Positions 50,290 to 62,374 of a stretch of DNA of 64,000 nucleotides are shown here, in pieces (position 1 is the first letter of the stretch; each line of letters starts with the position of its first letter). A program made the position numbers and the translations under genes. Below the pieces are notes generated by a model. That model saw nothing but the letters and a program-made list of their open reading frames with translations. It did not search any database and was not told the DNA's origin. The stretch is from Platynereis dumerilii. Its lineage: Eukaryota; Annelida; Polychaeta; Phyllodocida; Nereididae. The stretch lies in assembly GCA_026936325.1 (NCBI GenBank), contig JAPTHN010000003.1, positions 43,812,011-43,876,010 on the forward strand, written 5' to 3'.

Positions 50290-51949
50290 CAACTCCCCTC
50301 CCTTAAGAAGATCTATGAACTATGTGAAGAGATCTTAAGCTAGGCCTATAGAGCTAAGAGACAGTAGTTATTGACTAATTCGATAAACTAATTTCATTGA
50401 CACCAAATGAGACTTAAAACCATGTTCAGAAGTACCACAATGTTACAAGGGTTGCACAACTCCCATATCATAGATATGGCTAATCAATCAAGGGCCAGTT
50501 CATATCCTTTTGAATCAGGCCCCCTGCCGAGAAGTTTATCTCCTTTAATTTTGCTTTGGTACACTGCACTAAATATGGTAAATCACAATGTTCATTTACA
50601 TATCCTAAAACCTATAACCAAAACTAGACATTTCAATTAGAGATAAAGACTGTGTCATGACATCAATGTTTGAAAAATATGCATATAAACTGACAATAGA
50701 TTTTGATGAACTCCAGATAATAATTAAGTAAGAGTACCCAGGGTTGAGTAATATATATATCAATTCAAAATTAAATTGTCCAAATTAACATTGACTTTAA
50801 AATGTCTCAAGTTTTCTGTCATTCATTTCTTAACTGAACATGTATGCCTCTAGGCATATTTTCAAAGTCATTTACATAGCAAACAAAGACATGGTGATAC
50901 ACAACAAATTAAACAATTCATAAAGGTTTTAAAGTATCATTGCTAGAGCTCCCTAAAATAACTTCATTCTGTGCTTCCACCCTTGACACAGATCCTTCAA
51001 TTGATGCATTTTATATACACCAAATTTAACAATACTGGTGAGACATGAAAGTTATCCTATATCAGTTTCCAAGAGTCCTTTAATTGATACATCCCATATC
51101 AGATTCCAAGAGTCCTTTAATTGATTTCAGTAATTCTTGACAATAGGGGTATTCCATGAGAGCAGCCAGTTTATGATGAGTAGCCAGTGATTTCAATGTC
51201 TATTTCATTTCTTCTGATTTTCCAAGTTTAATCGATGGTCAGATTAAGTTGCAAGGGATCCAGGGACTTGACAATGTTAAACGATTTTGTGATGCTGAAT
51301 TGGTGATGCTGGTGAGATGCAATGATTCTAGGAATGGCAAAGTACAGAGACAATACCTACTGACAGCAATGTAAAATTTGTGCCAGTTTCCGGGATTCCT
51401 AGAATTGGTGATGTTCTCATTTTGTATATTAAAAAAAAAGTGAGCCAACTTTCGGGAGATGCTTTTGCATGCTTGCGGTTCCCTTGAGACTCTGCCAAAA
51501 TAAAAATCCGTGACAAAATGAGAACAATGAGAGTTCAATGAATCAGGGCTCTTAACCCAATGATGATAATGACAGATTCAACATATATCAGTCCATCCAA
51601 CTTCCGGCCCAAAAGTTTACATATCCGCGAGTGACATCCTGGGGATAGCTTCTCCAATTGGTCCAAAATGTCAGACTTGAAACTCCAGGCAGTTAAACTT
51701 GTTTTTCATATATATTTTGTTAAATTCCAAATCTTGCACATTCAAAGTCATTGCAATGATTTTTCCAACAATATCGCAGTGGTTTCAAACTCATGTTGCA
51801 CTTGACATGTTTTCTGGTCAATATTCCTTAATGTTCAGTCCCTCCAGATCTGACCCATCCTGGCGAAGTGGGTGCCATCTTGTAAAATCTCCTTAAATCT
51901 CCTTAATATGTAAATTCTGGCATGTTCATACAAGTCAAGGGGTCACCAA
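50290..51949. other. Internal region of the LTR element
   Basis: A+T-rich and non-coding by eye. It holds a repeated CCAAGAGTCCTTTAATTGAT unit (about 51068-51125). No clear primer-binding site was recognised after the left LTR. Confidence 0.6.
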
Positions 51950-52676
51950 TATGAGTTATCTGGCGGCTGTTAATTAGTGCCCAGCAGTAACTCAATTAGA
52001 TATGTATGATGATACATATCTGCTTCCTAAAGTTCCATTTCAAAAGGTTTAAATCAAGACAGACAAGATGGTTGATGTTGACAGCTTCAAGACCAGACAT
52101 AAACTAAAGCTTTATTTCCAAGATGGCTGACTGTTCCAGTCAGTGACCTCATTTACATACATATTAATTACATACAGGCATGGTCATTGAGCCATGATGA
52201 TTCTCATTGAGGGTCTGTTCCCTGACCCTTTCAACAACCCCAACAATACAAACTATGAGACAAAGACACAATGTGGGTCTCTTCCACATTTAGGTGGCAC
52301 AAGTTTACCTTTAATTGCCCAAAGCCAATTGAGAGCCCAATTCTCTGGTGTCATTGCTTGACCAACTCAAAGCACCCTGATGGGAGGTCCAAAGTTATCA
52401 TACCAATAGGGCAATTAGGGCTTCTCACAGGTGTGCAGGCAAGGGGGTTCAGACAATGACTAGCATGAGACAATTGGGGTGTTTGACTTCTAAAAAGCAC
52501 AATGGCTATTGTTGAGTTAGACTTCTGAGTTTTAGATAGTTACCCCAGTGCCACCTACCAGTGAGATGAGATCCATAATAGATAGTTAATATGACACAGC
52601 CTTAATGAGTGTTAGTTACTGTTAACCAAGATTAGTTATGATTCAATAAACAATGATCAATAACCTGGATCTTACA
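51950..52676. repeat. Right LTR
   Basis: Same length and sequence as the left LTR as far as I can read. A short purine run, AAGTCAAGGGG, lies just before it at 51933-51943, a weak polypurine-tract candidate. Confidence 0.9.
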
Positions 52677-52680
52677 AACT

Positions 52681-53280
52681 GATTCCTAAATAGCAATTAG
52701 GTTTAACATTAGGAATTATGTATTTCAGAATTTAATACGAAACGTATATAAAGCAGCAATATCAAACTTGAAAGAAAATTTTGAAATCTTTGCAAATAAT
52801 GAGATGGTTGTGTAGTATGAAAAGTAATTCAGACAGTGATGTCAACTGAGAAGAAAGATCTTTGTAAGGAGACAAGTCAATTGGGAAATGGCTTTTTGGA
52901 TGCTGCCTCTTTCCTGCATTGTATTAAGGTGTGAACGCTTCATTACAATGTCAGCAAATGGCCCGCTTGGTTGCTGGTAATAACTCGGCTATTGAAATGA
53001 CCAGTGCAAAAGCCTCTCTCTTTCTGCTTTAAGACACTGATAAATAAATAATATATTGTTGCCTGAAGAATATAATACTCAAGATTGGGCTACTGTTCAA
53101 CATTATCGTCTAGCAATTAAGGCTTCTTCAAGGGCTGCCTGGGTATTTCAGCAGGCACAGCTCCTATTTCCTTTTTTCTGGTGTATGTTATTTCAGCAGA
53201 AAACAACAATAGGATTAAACTTTACAATGCAGTAATGATTATTTACTTTGCTATTAATAACGAGACTATGCATAGCATTG
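52681..53280. other. No feature recognised right of the LTR element
   Basis: A+T-rich; no coding or repeat signal. Confidence 0.4.
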
Positions 53281-53700
53281 CTTCAGCGTTTCAACTAACC
53301 CCACGGAAAATGATTTAACTAGCCCCAACCCACCATGTGGTTTAGGTCACCAATTATAGCACTTTAATCAAAGGCTTACCAAAAAATGTCTTTGCCTGTT
53401 GATTTGTAATATTTACCAAAGGCTTCAAACTCGTCGTAAAAAAAGGTTGCATTAAATAGTTCAAATAGCTTACAGATCAAAATTATTTCAACTCAAAATA
53501 TTTACTTCAGGAGCACAAAAATCAACTTAACAGCTTAGTGATGTACACAATTCGAAATATGGCTCATGTAAGAAGTGATGTCATGCCTTGATGAATAAAT
53601 AATCTACCAGAAGTCAAATTTGGGTAATAAAATTCAACCCCGAGGAATAAGAGCGAATATTCAACTAACCCCGCGATTCAAATAGCCCGGTCTCCCCTAC
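53281..53700 (-). mobile_element. Element with GGGGTTAGTTGAA words, copy 1
   Basis: On the - strand it starts TAGGGGAGACCGGGCTATTT, then GCGGGGTTAGTTGAAT, and matches 62913-63290 over its length (TCTGGTAGATTATT, CATGACATCACTTC, CCTTTGATTAA, ACCAC-TGGTGG). Confidence 0.8.
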
Positions 53701-54894
53701 CCTGGGTGCACGTACCCCTCTTTCAAAAATTTGAAGATTTGGCTTTTCCACTAAAAAATATTCTAAAAAGGTGCTCAAATTCCATCATTTGTTGAGATTC
53801 GTGATTGTTTCCTGTCTCTTTATCTTTGCTTGTGGTAAAAAACCAGAAATGTGGCAATTTCACAATTTTCGCAGCTTAGGCCTACAGTAGAAGAAAAACG
53901 AATGCTTACAGAAAAGCTGTTGGTGGCCATCAATGACCTCACAACAAGCCTTATCAAACACATTGAAATAAGCTATCAACTTGTCATTGAGCAACTCGTG
54001 ACCTCCGTGATACTCAGTTGGTCACTCGTTTTGACTCCCACCAAAGGCTGACTCGTTTCCATCCACATATCAGTGGATTATATAGCAGGTATTGTGATGT
54101 CATAAAGCATAAATACGAATTGGCGGATTGGTGATTCCCTTGTTCTCCCCACCAATCAAATCAAAGAAATATGTACTACTTAGTACATAGTCTATACCTG
54201 AGGTCATAAATGACCATGGAGCCCAGATTGCCCGAACAAGTCAAATATACACACACATTTTCCTTCTCATTTAATCATAAAATTTACTGAAATGAGTTAG
54301 ACCTATCTGCACACGTATTACACTTTTTTTGTTTAAATGAAGGATTAGTATTAAATGTGACAGTCAAAATCAATTATTTGAAAAAGATTAACAGCAATAT
54401 ATTGCAATTTTAAAAAGTTTGCAAATACAGTAACTTTTTTAAACTTAATTGATAAAATGAATAAATAACTGAAAACATGGAGCAAAAATTAATTATCAGG
54501 CAATAATTAACCCAGTAGTCTTATAAATGCATATGAAATATATCATACTGTGTGCAAGAATTGTATTTCTGTGCGGAAATATGTTTATCACCAACTTTTT
54601 AAAATTATGTTTATAATTCTCTGTGCAATGTGCATGCCATCTGGCAATTAACAAAAATTCTGTGCATTATTTGTTAAATTATATAATGTATCTAAATTGT
54701 AATTTAAAAACCAACGTTTATAATACAATTCTATTTTCAACACATATGCATGCTGTGTTGCCAATAAGAATACTAACAATTGAATGTCATAATTATACAT
54801 GATCATATGCACTTTCAAGGGTGCACTAGACACAGATTAAATAACCTGAAATTTACTAAAATGAGTTAGACCTATCTGAAGCCAATAATCTATG

Positions 54895-54957
54895 TAGGGG
54901 AGACCGGGGCAAAATGACCCCTTCAAAAGAATGGTCTTGCACGTGCACCACTTGACC
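54895..54957 (+). repeat. Left end of the host element carrying the 54970 insertion
   Basis: TAGGGGAGACCGGGGCAAAA then TGACCCC resembles the ends at 34691, 53700 and 62913. Its right end was not located. Confidence 0.5.
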
Positions 54958-54969
54958 CGGTGCAGCTGA

Positions 54970-55330
54970 ATACAAGACAAGTCGTAGACACGCCAAGTCG
55001 TAGACACACCAAGTCGTAGACATATTTCAAAGCTATCCCCCCAGTCGTAGACACAGCATTTTTCATAAAAAATGTCTAAACCAAGTCGTAGACAAACAAT
55101 AAAATTTACCAACCAAGTCGTAGACACAGCCTCATCCAACTCGTAGACAACCTTATTTTGGCCTCTACCAACCCGTAGACAGCACAATTTCAAGATTTTC
55201 CAACTCGTAGACATCCAAAAATCATAATAATCTTTTCAACAAAAAATCTATCTGAAGTTGGTTGTCTACTAGTTGGTTGTGTACCAGTTGGTTTGTCTAC
55301 GAGTTGGCGTGTCTACGAAGTGTCTTGATA
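54970..55330. mobile_element. 361-bp element with AAGTCGTAGACA words and 12-bp flanking duplication
   Basis: CGGTGCAGCTGA flanks it exactly on both sides (54958-54969, 55331-55342). TIRs ATACAAGACAAGTCGTAGAC / GTCTACGAAGTGTCTTGATA. About twelve copies of (A)GTCGTAGACA, mostly on the + strand at the left and inverted at the right. The 125-codon frame across it on the - strand translates the word and is not a gene. Confidence 0.9.
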
Positions 55331-55862
55331 CGGTGCAGCTGACTGTGGCTGCCATTCGAAGGGGATCAAGCATTTTATGGCATCAATTCTGATATGATCC
55401 AACTTGCAGGCTAACTACTGTGTATAGGATTGATCCTAACTTAACCAAGTATCATGATGCCAAAAATCATTCAAGTGCGACCTTTTCCCGTTTATTCGTG
55501 TGACCTTGTTTGTCACATTTGGTTTTAGTAGAAATTTGACCTTACCTATATTTCACACAAAAACGCATTGTGGCATTTCAGAGTGTGCGACATAGAACCC
55601 TAAATCTCAAAACAATGCACACTCTAGCTTCATTTAAAATCTTACAGAACACTTTCCAGATGTGGCATTTGGCCAATTTAACATAAGGACGGAAATGATT
55701 CATTTGATAATTTTATGAAATTATTAATTTAAAAAGTACCCCCTCGCTCACCTACCCCCTCTGAAAATGGATGTCAACTGACAACATTGTAAAGTTACAT
55801 GAAAATGTCTTTATTGCAAGTTAGATTTTAAGCTGTTTAAACAATTATTAATAAACATGTAG

Positions 55863-56823
55863 TGGGCCATTCTCAAATTTCGGGACAAAATGCCCTGGAA
55901 AATGTGGTAACGGAGGGGACTTTTGATCCAAAAAACCTGCATTTTGAGCAATTTAAAAATTATTAAAAAAAGAAAATATGTAAGTTTTATTTTCAGAAGT
56001 ACTTCATCTCAGATCAATCGTATTTTTAATTAAATATCGATTTTTTGTGGTAACGGAGTGGACAGGAATGGTAACGGAGTGGACAGGAACGGTTTGGTTT
56101 TCTCTTAATAGTGGTTTCTATTTGGGAGATAAAAAGTTTTGATTGCATTCTATTGAATCTTGTCACCCTCAGCAATATATACATAAAATTTCTTTGAAAA
56201 GGTATCACTGGTAAGCTCGGAATTGGAGGTAACGGAGTGGACATTTCAGTGGGACCAAAAAATGTTCCAATGAAAATTATGCCTTAACTTGTTGAATACT
56301 AGTTTAATCAAAATCTGCAAAGCTGTGGAAGTTTGGCACATGTGCATCTTACGACATTGAGTGGAAATTGCTCATTAAAAACAATAGCGAGCCGAGCTAT
56401 GCCTGGTAACGGAGGGGACAAAAAAATTAACAAACTAGTGACACGTCTTTTACATCAATTAATTCAATGAAATGAAACAAGAAAAAAGTTAAATATGATG
56501 TATATATTAATTCAAGTCTATATTCTCATGAATCGTGCATAGAATTTAGAAACTTCGGAAATGATGGTACTCTAGGATAAAATTAACACTTGATTTTGTC
56601 ATGTGAGGTCCAGTGACAGGGAAAAACCACTGATTTGGCGCGGATTACTGGACACAATGCACCAAAAAAAGGTCTAATAAATGACTTTTTGTTCCAAATG
56701 CAGTGGTTCTAAATAGAAATATGAATAACAGATGTGAAGTGACGCTTCAGATATCAATTGCATTCAAATTAATGTCAGGGAACTGGAGTGACGCAAATTG
56801 TCCCGAAATTTGATAATGACCCA
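55863..56823. mobile_element. Element with GGTAACGGAGTGGACA words
   Basis: TIRs GGCCATTCTCAAATTTCGGG and the inverse of GGTCATTATCAAATTTCGGG. Words GGTAACGGAG(G/T)GGAC at 55907, 56049, 56071, 56228 and 56405, all on the + strand. Non-coding. Confidence 0.75.
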
Positions 56824-56875
56824 GTGTGCGTTTTTAAAGTTGCTGAGTTTATAGCAAAAGGTAAAGTTTCTGTTT

Positions 56876-56990
56876 TGGGCCATTCTCAAAATTTGGGACG
56901 AAGTGCCCTGGAAAATGTGGTAACGGAGGGGACCTTCAATGCAAAAAACATAAATACGTACATTGACACATGGATTATGTATGTTTGGCT
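56876..56990 (+). repeat. Second left end of the GGTAACGGAG family
   Basis: GGGCCATTCTCAAAATTTGG, GTGCCCTGGAAAATGTGGTA and ACGGAGGGGACC repeat the start of 55863, only about 53 bp after that element's right end. Confidence 0.7.
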
Positions 56991-57419
56991 TGTTTAGCTT
57001 TGACCCCTGTACTGGTTGATACACTGCATCTGACGAAATTATGCAAGTAGATTATTTCACAGTAGTACAAAAACTTTGGGCTGAACAGAGTACCGGTATC
57101 CTTTTCACAAAAATCAATGGATTGGGCTGAGAAGTATTCCATGTGACTTTCATCAAATTTTGTTCAGGCAAAGTTGACTAATGCATATATTTTGGTGTGT
57201 GACGAAATTATGCAAAAGCAACATAGTTAGTGGAAAGACAGTAAAAAAAGTTTAATTTTCAAATAATTGTCCTCAAAACATTGGCATTACATCATTTGGG
57301 GCACCAACTTTATATTTTAGCCAAAGTCAAGAAGTTCTTACGGTGCTCACTCGACACTCGTTTTCCTTTGCAAAAGGTGCAGAGAAGAATGAAGAAAAAA
57401 TTACTAAGGCCCATAAATA

Positions 57420-59389
57420 GACTCTTATTAACACAAAAGGTTCTGGGTGGTATATATAAAGAACCCCAAGCCGAAAATAAGGTTCTAAATTTTTTAAGGG
57501 TTCAATTAATTGAAAAGGTTCAATACTTGGTGGGAAGGCTGTATAATAGGACCTTACAGTTGTGCTTGAAAGTTTCTGAACCACTGGCACTACTTACCTT
57601 ATTTGTACACATCTCTCTAGCAAACGCATGCTTAGCTTTCAAATTGGGTAATAATACAACAGAACACCATCTTTTTTATATAAATGTAAGCATATATTCA
57701 TAGCGAATAATGACATTTAAATATGATTTTATGATGAAAGTCTCCGAAACTGCATGTTCAAAAGTTTCTGAACCCTTCTGAAATGTGTACAATCAACAAT
57801 TGGTATGGCCACCTTTTTCCAAAATAAATGCTTCCAAACACTTCTTATGGCTATGTACTACCAATTGGCAGATTTTCTGTGGGATTTTTGACCATTCTTC
57901 AAGAGAGCATTTTCTTAACCTTCGTAAGCTGGTGGGTCGTCTGACGTGGACTGCTTTGTCAAATCTGAGCAAGGCATATCTTGTTGTCTGTGATCAGGAA
58001 CTGGTCCAGGCAATGCCAGATCCATGAATTTGACTGATTTTAATCAATTTTTAGTAGATTTGCTTGTATACTTTGCATAATATTCAATTTGCGGCTAAGT
58101 TTCATGCTTGTAAGTGAAAGCTTTACGTTTTCTAAGTGCATATCTTGATATTTGTCAGAATTTGTTATGCTATTAACAACAGTTCTTTCTCCTGTCCCAT
58201 TTATAGCGAAACAACCCCATACCATGATGGAGCCAACATTATCTTTCATAGTTGGGAGGATGTTATGTTCCTTGAATGTAGCACCGTCAGGACGCCAGAT
58301 TTGGAAATATTGACTGAGACCAAAAGGTTGAATTTATTATTAGTCTGTCCACAGGACATCGTTCCAATAATCATACAATCCATTGAGATGGTTTTTAGTG
58401 AAGTACAGTCAGGTTTCTTTGTACTTTTGGCCACAATCAAAACAGATATGTCGGACATCCGGAAGGTCCTGCTTTCAAGGAACATAACACCCACCCAACT
58501 ATGAAAGATAATGGTGGCCCCATTATGGTTTGGACTTGTTTTGCTATAAATGGGACAGGAAAATGAACTATTGTTGATATCATAAGGAATTCTGTGAAAT
58601 ATCACGATATGTGCTTAGAAAATGTAAAGCTTTAACTTGTAAGCCTGAAACTTGGCCACAAGTGGGTCTTCCAGCAGAACAATTACCCAAAGTGCACAAG
58701 CAAATTCACTAAAAATTTATTAAAATCCCTCAAATTTAGGGTTCTGGGATGGCCTGGACAGTTTCCCAATCAAACCGATTAAACATTCCTGGGTCAGATA
58801 TGACAAAGTAGTTCTCGTCAGACGACCCAATAGCTAACGAAGGTTAAGAAAATGCTCTCTTGAAAAATGGTCAAAAGTCCCACAGAAAATCTGCCAATTG
58901 GTAATACATAGCCATAAGAAGTGTTTGGAAGCATTTATTTTGGAAAAAGGAGGCCATAGCAATTGTTGATTGTACGCGTTTCAGAAGGGTTCAGAAACTT
59001 TTGAACATGCAGTTTCGGAGACTTTCTTTATAAAATCATAATTAAATGTCATTATTCGCTATGAAAATTTGCTTACATAAAAAAGATGGTGTTCAGTTGT
59101 ATTACTACCCAATTTAAAAGCTGTTCCTGCATTTGTTTGAGAGATGTGCACAAATAAGGTAAGAAGCGCCAGGGGTTCAGAAACTTTCAAGCACAAAGTT
59201 TTGTATGCTCCCAACTTGAGAGGAAGGGGTTCCGTTGTGGGAGTTCAGTGCAGCTGGATTATCTAAATGTTGTTTTGTTTCCTGTTGGGACCTTTTGAAA
59301 AGTTGAGTAGTGAACCTTTTGGGGTTCCTTATCTATACCAGCTTATAGAACCCTTAAAGGTTCCATATAAAACCTTTTTGTAAAGAGTG
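57420..59389. mobile_element. MITE (CACTCT termini) interrupted by the Tc1 palindrome
   Basis: Outer parts 57420-57554 and 59206-59389 match the uninterrupted copy at 39884-40207 (GGTTCAATACTTGGTGGGAA, CAACTTGAGAGGAAGGGGTT). TIRs are (C/G)ACTCTT-x-AC-AAAAGGTT with TA flanks. Without the insertion it is about 321 bp, close to the 324 bp of the other copy. Confidence 0.88.
57557..59203. mobile_element. Palindromic Tc1-like element made of two transposase 3' halves
   Basis: The 1647-bp element is flanked by TA (57555-57556, 59204-59205). Its ends are inverted (TGTGCTTGAAAGTTTCTGAA at the left, its complement at the right) and the similarity runs inward to a centre near 58380. Each arm carries the C-terminal half of a Tc1 transposase pointing outward. 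The left arm (- strand) has TMKDNVGSIMVWGCFAINGT, and before it DYWNDVLWTD. The right arm (+ strand) has TMKDNGGPIMVWTCFAINGT and later VFQQNNYPKCTSKF, against QQDNDPKHTSK in Tc1 enzymes. Stops and frameshifts break both. The N-terminal DNA-binding half is absent. Confidence 0.9.
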
Positions 59390-59579
59390 TATGGCGAAAA
59401 GTATTGTCTACTATGATTGGGCATAAAGAAAAGTAGTGTTGGCCAGTTTGATACAATTTAGGCCCATGCAGTTAGTCGCATAAACAGCATGTTATTCAGT
59501 CACAGCTGAGTGACCTTAATGGGTGGGAAGCGAAAAAGTACTCTTTTTAGGCAGCCTCAGTCTGGGCAACTCATGCATT

Positions 59580-59647
59580 AACTGGGATTACAAATGCTTA
59601 TGCTTTACTATTGACTAGGATTACAAATGCTTATGCTTTACTATTAG
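59580..59647. repeat. 34-bp tandem duplication
   Basis: GGATTACAAATGCTTATGCT and TTACTATT occur twice in a row. Confidence 0.85.
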
Positions 59648-60146
59648 TCGGAAACTCCCAAGCAAAGGGGGCATCATTTATGTGCTTTATTTATTTAAAA
59701 TGATACCAGGAGAAGTCAAGGTAAGTAAATTCATAATTCAATACCCAATAGCTAACAACTTATGTCATTTTGAAACAGGAAAAACATATGTTTTCACTTC
59801 AGTTTTGTTAGTCATGGTTGAACGTACAATTTTTTTTCTCCAAAATCACCGCACTCGTCATTCATGGTCTTGATATTTCTTTAAAGAATTGTATAAAAAA
59901 GTTCCTCTAAAATCAAACAGATGTACGATTGGATAAAAACTAAAGTATCTCTTTACAACATCATATACACTATGTATACTCTTGCTCATAAATGTAGAAT
60001 ACATCAGCAATATCAATAGAAAGGGATAAATTCAGCAACTTCCACTGGAGCACACGATGGTGCGATTCAATCTCGACTAATTCCAATGACCGCCATAGGG
60101 AAGAACATGTCACTATTAAAAACTTACAGAGCAGGGCATTTTTAAA

Positions 60147-60433
60147 GCAAATTGCAGCGGCGGGGATTTTGGCCGAAGAGGGCATTTACTATCGCGTCAC
60201 AGAAACGTGACGTGCATGGCCGAAAAAATTTCAAATTGAACTACTCGCACAAATAATTAGTTCATTGAATTAGAGATTTAAATTTCATGAATTTACCTAG
60301 TAATACTGCGAATTGCTACATTTTAATGTGAAATTTAGAATCAAAGGGCACTTACTGGTGGGGCAAATCTCTATCAGTGGTGGGGATTTTGCAGGGGCTG
60401 GTGGGCCAAATCCCCACCACTTTTATACTTAAA
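60147..60433 (-). repeat. 288-bp repeat, copy 2
   Basis: Inverted copy of 34055-34342; I see only a few differences. The high similarity of two copies 26 kb apart points to recent spread. Confidence 0.88.
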
Positions 60434-61887
60434 AATGGCCTGTTACAGAGTATACCTCAGATAGTTACAGGGTTAACCTTGAGTTAAAGGGTTAAATATG
60501 AAATTCAGGGGGTTTATAATCGCGGGATGCATGCATCCAAAATTTTAAAATTCTTGCTAGTAGTTGAGGGTTTAAACGACTTATTAAGGAAGATAATGAG
60601 ACATTTTGGGTGCAAATGCCAATCATTACGTCTCCAAAATTTTAAACCTTTTTCTGCCACTTTTTCGCAAAATAAATATTCCATATTATGACAAAGCGTG
60701 TAGAACTGAGAATGGTAACATTATATATGAATAATAATAACACCACACTGTGACCACAGCCAGCCTGAAGATCTTCTCCTTGTCTCTGATGAAAATGAAT
60801 GATTATCTATTTCATCAATTGATCCATTTTATCTGTGACAGATGACAAGTCATATTGAAATTATATGTTAATAATAAATTATTAAACTGCAGTTGCATAT
60901 ACAAGTACATCTTGTTTAAATGTGTTAGTTGCCAATTTTCTTTGCAATAAGGACAATAAAAAAGTCATTTCTGCATGAGCAATTTTGACCTAACTCTATC
61001 TGAGCACATTGTATAAATGTTATATATATATATCTGACCAAGATAGGTCTAAAATGCCTCAGTTGATATCATACATGGGTTCATAGGGGTTGATAACCTG
61101 AAGACCTATTCTTGTCATCTGCTTCTTCTTACAACTTTTTTTTATTATTCATGACCATTTCTAGATACTGGGAGCATAAAGTTGGAGTAAATGTTTCTCT
61201 CTGGGAGTGAAAAAAAAACTATAGACCTACTCTTGGAGTTAATACACGACTTCTGATATTATATTTCTCTCTTTTGACGGTCTTGTCAACTTATTCTTGG
61301 CTGTGTGTATTCTTGGCTGTGTGAAAGGGGAATAAGGAGACAACCATTACATTAAAAGTCGGGGGGGGGGGCTAAGAAGTTATAATTCGAGTTTAAAAAA
61401 AGAGTTCTTTCTTAATTATTACCGGCCATGCATCCTATGCATAGGCCGGTAATGCTTCTGTCCTGAAACGATGTGAGTCACGAGCCTCCAGGCCTAACCA
61501 GACCATTCCAAGGGTTTATTTATATGTATTTCTCAGTTACAACATCGTAGCTTCTTCCAATTGCGTCTTTTTTTAGTTATATGCAATAATATTAGAGTTA
61601 TAAACATCCCCTCTAATGGCTAGCGCTGGCCAGGTCAGACTGATTTTGCGTCGCCATTTTCTTGTGTGGGCCTATTCACATTGTCACTGCACTAAGCATA
61701 TTTGCTTCATTCCAGACTTAATCAAATGCGTCATAAATACCGTGCACAATGGTTGTATAGCTTAATTTATAACAGGGGAGTCAATTAAGTACAATCGAAA
61801 TGAAACTGACATAAAATCATATTTAATTTCTCCTTTTTTTCAATTTCTTTATTGCAAAACATACGAGTTTAAAAGTACAATAAGTAA
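60434..61887. other. Mostly featureless A+T-rich sequence
   Basis: A G-run at 61362-61371 and the palindrome at 61419-61454 are the only clear structures. Confidence 0.4.
61419..61454. repeat. Short palindrome ATTACCGGCC...GGCCGGTAAT
   Basis: ATTACCGGCCATGCAT faces ATGCATAGGCCGGTAAT with almost no loop. Function unknown. Confidence 0.75.
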
Positions 61888-62112
61888 AGGTTATTCACCA
61901 CGGGAGAGGGAATATGTGATTTATCACCCGAGGCCTTTAGGCCGAGGTGTGATAAACACATATTCCTGATCCCATGGTGAATAACTGGCTTATACCATGA
62001 GACAAACACTCAAACAGTCAAACATGAGAGGATAACTGGACAACAAAGAATATGGGAATTATTCCCCTGTAATACTGTAATGTGATTGGCTGACAGAGGT
62101 GTCGAATGGTAT
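61888..62112 (+). repeat. Hairpin repeat GGTTATTCACCACGGGAGAG, copy 2
   Basis: Second copy of the 9121 repeat in the same orientation, with a slightly better hairpin (GGCCTTTAGGCC at the loop). Confidence 0.8.
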
Positions 62113-62374
62113 AACTTAACATGTTTTCTGTAATTATGTAATAAGAATTGTTCGATTGAACAAACAACAGTGTTAATGTTATTCAATTAAACTTCACACC
62201 TATTGAGAACAATGAAATAAGAACAGCTTACCCAGACTGCATGTCTCCTGTCAATACTATGTTAAATTTTACTCAAAATATATAAATGATAAAAAAAAGC
62301 AGTCATAAAACTTTACGGTTTTATGTAATTGCCTTATATAAATTGAAATATGTTTACCAGATCTTCCATTAATA

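Larger units (their letters stand above)
49563..52676. mobile_element. Non-autonomous LTR retroelement, apparently young
   Basis: Two direct repeats of equal length (727 bp; 49563-50289 and 51950-52676) flank 1660 bp. AACT flanks the whole element on both sides (49559-49562 and 52677-52680), consistent with a short target-site duplication. The repeats read as identical or nearly so, so insertion looks recent. The internal region shows no gag, protease, reverse transcriptase or integrase; it is a short non-coding (TRIM/LARD-like) form that would need another element's proteins. Family not assignable; orientation not fixed. Confidence 0.9.

Noticed and set aside
54837-55214. 125-codon - strand frame
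   Set aside because: It translates the repeated TGTCTACGACTT word in shifting register (VYDW, CLRLG), so it is a by-product of the repeat.
57281-57703. 140-codon + strand frame
   Set aside because: Runs from unique sequence across the MITE and into the Tc1 palindrome; it crosses two insertion boundaries, so it cannot be one ancient gene.
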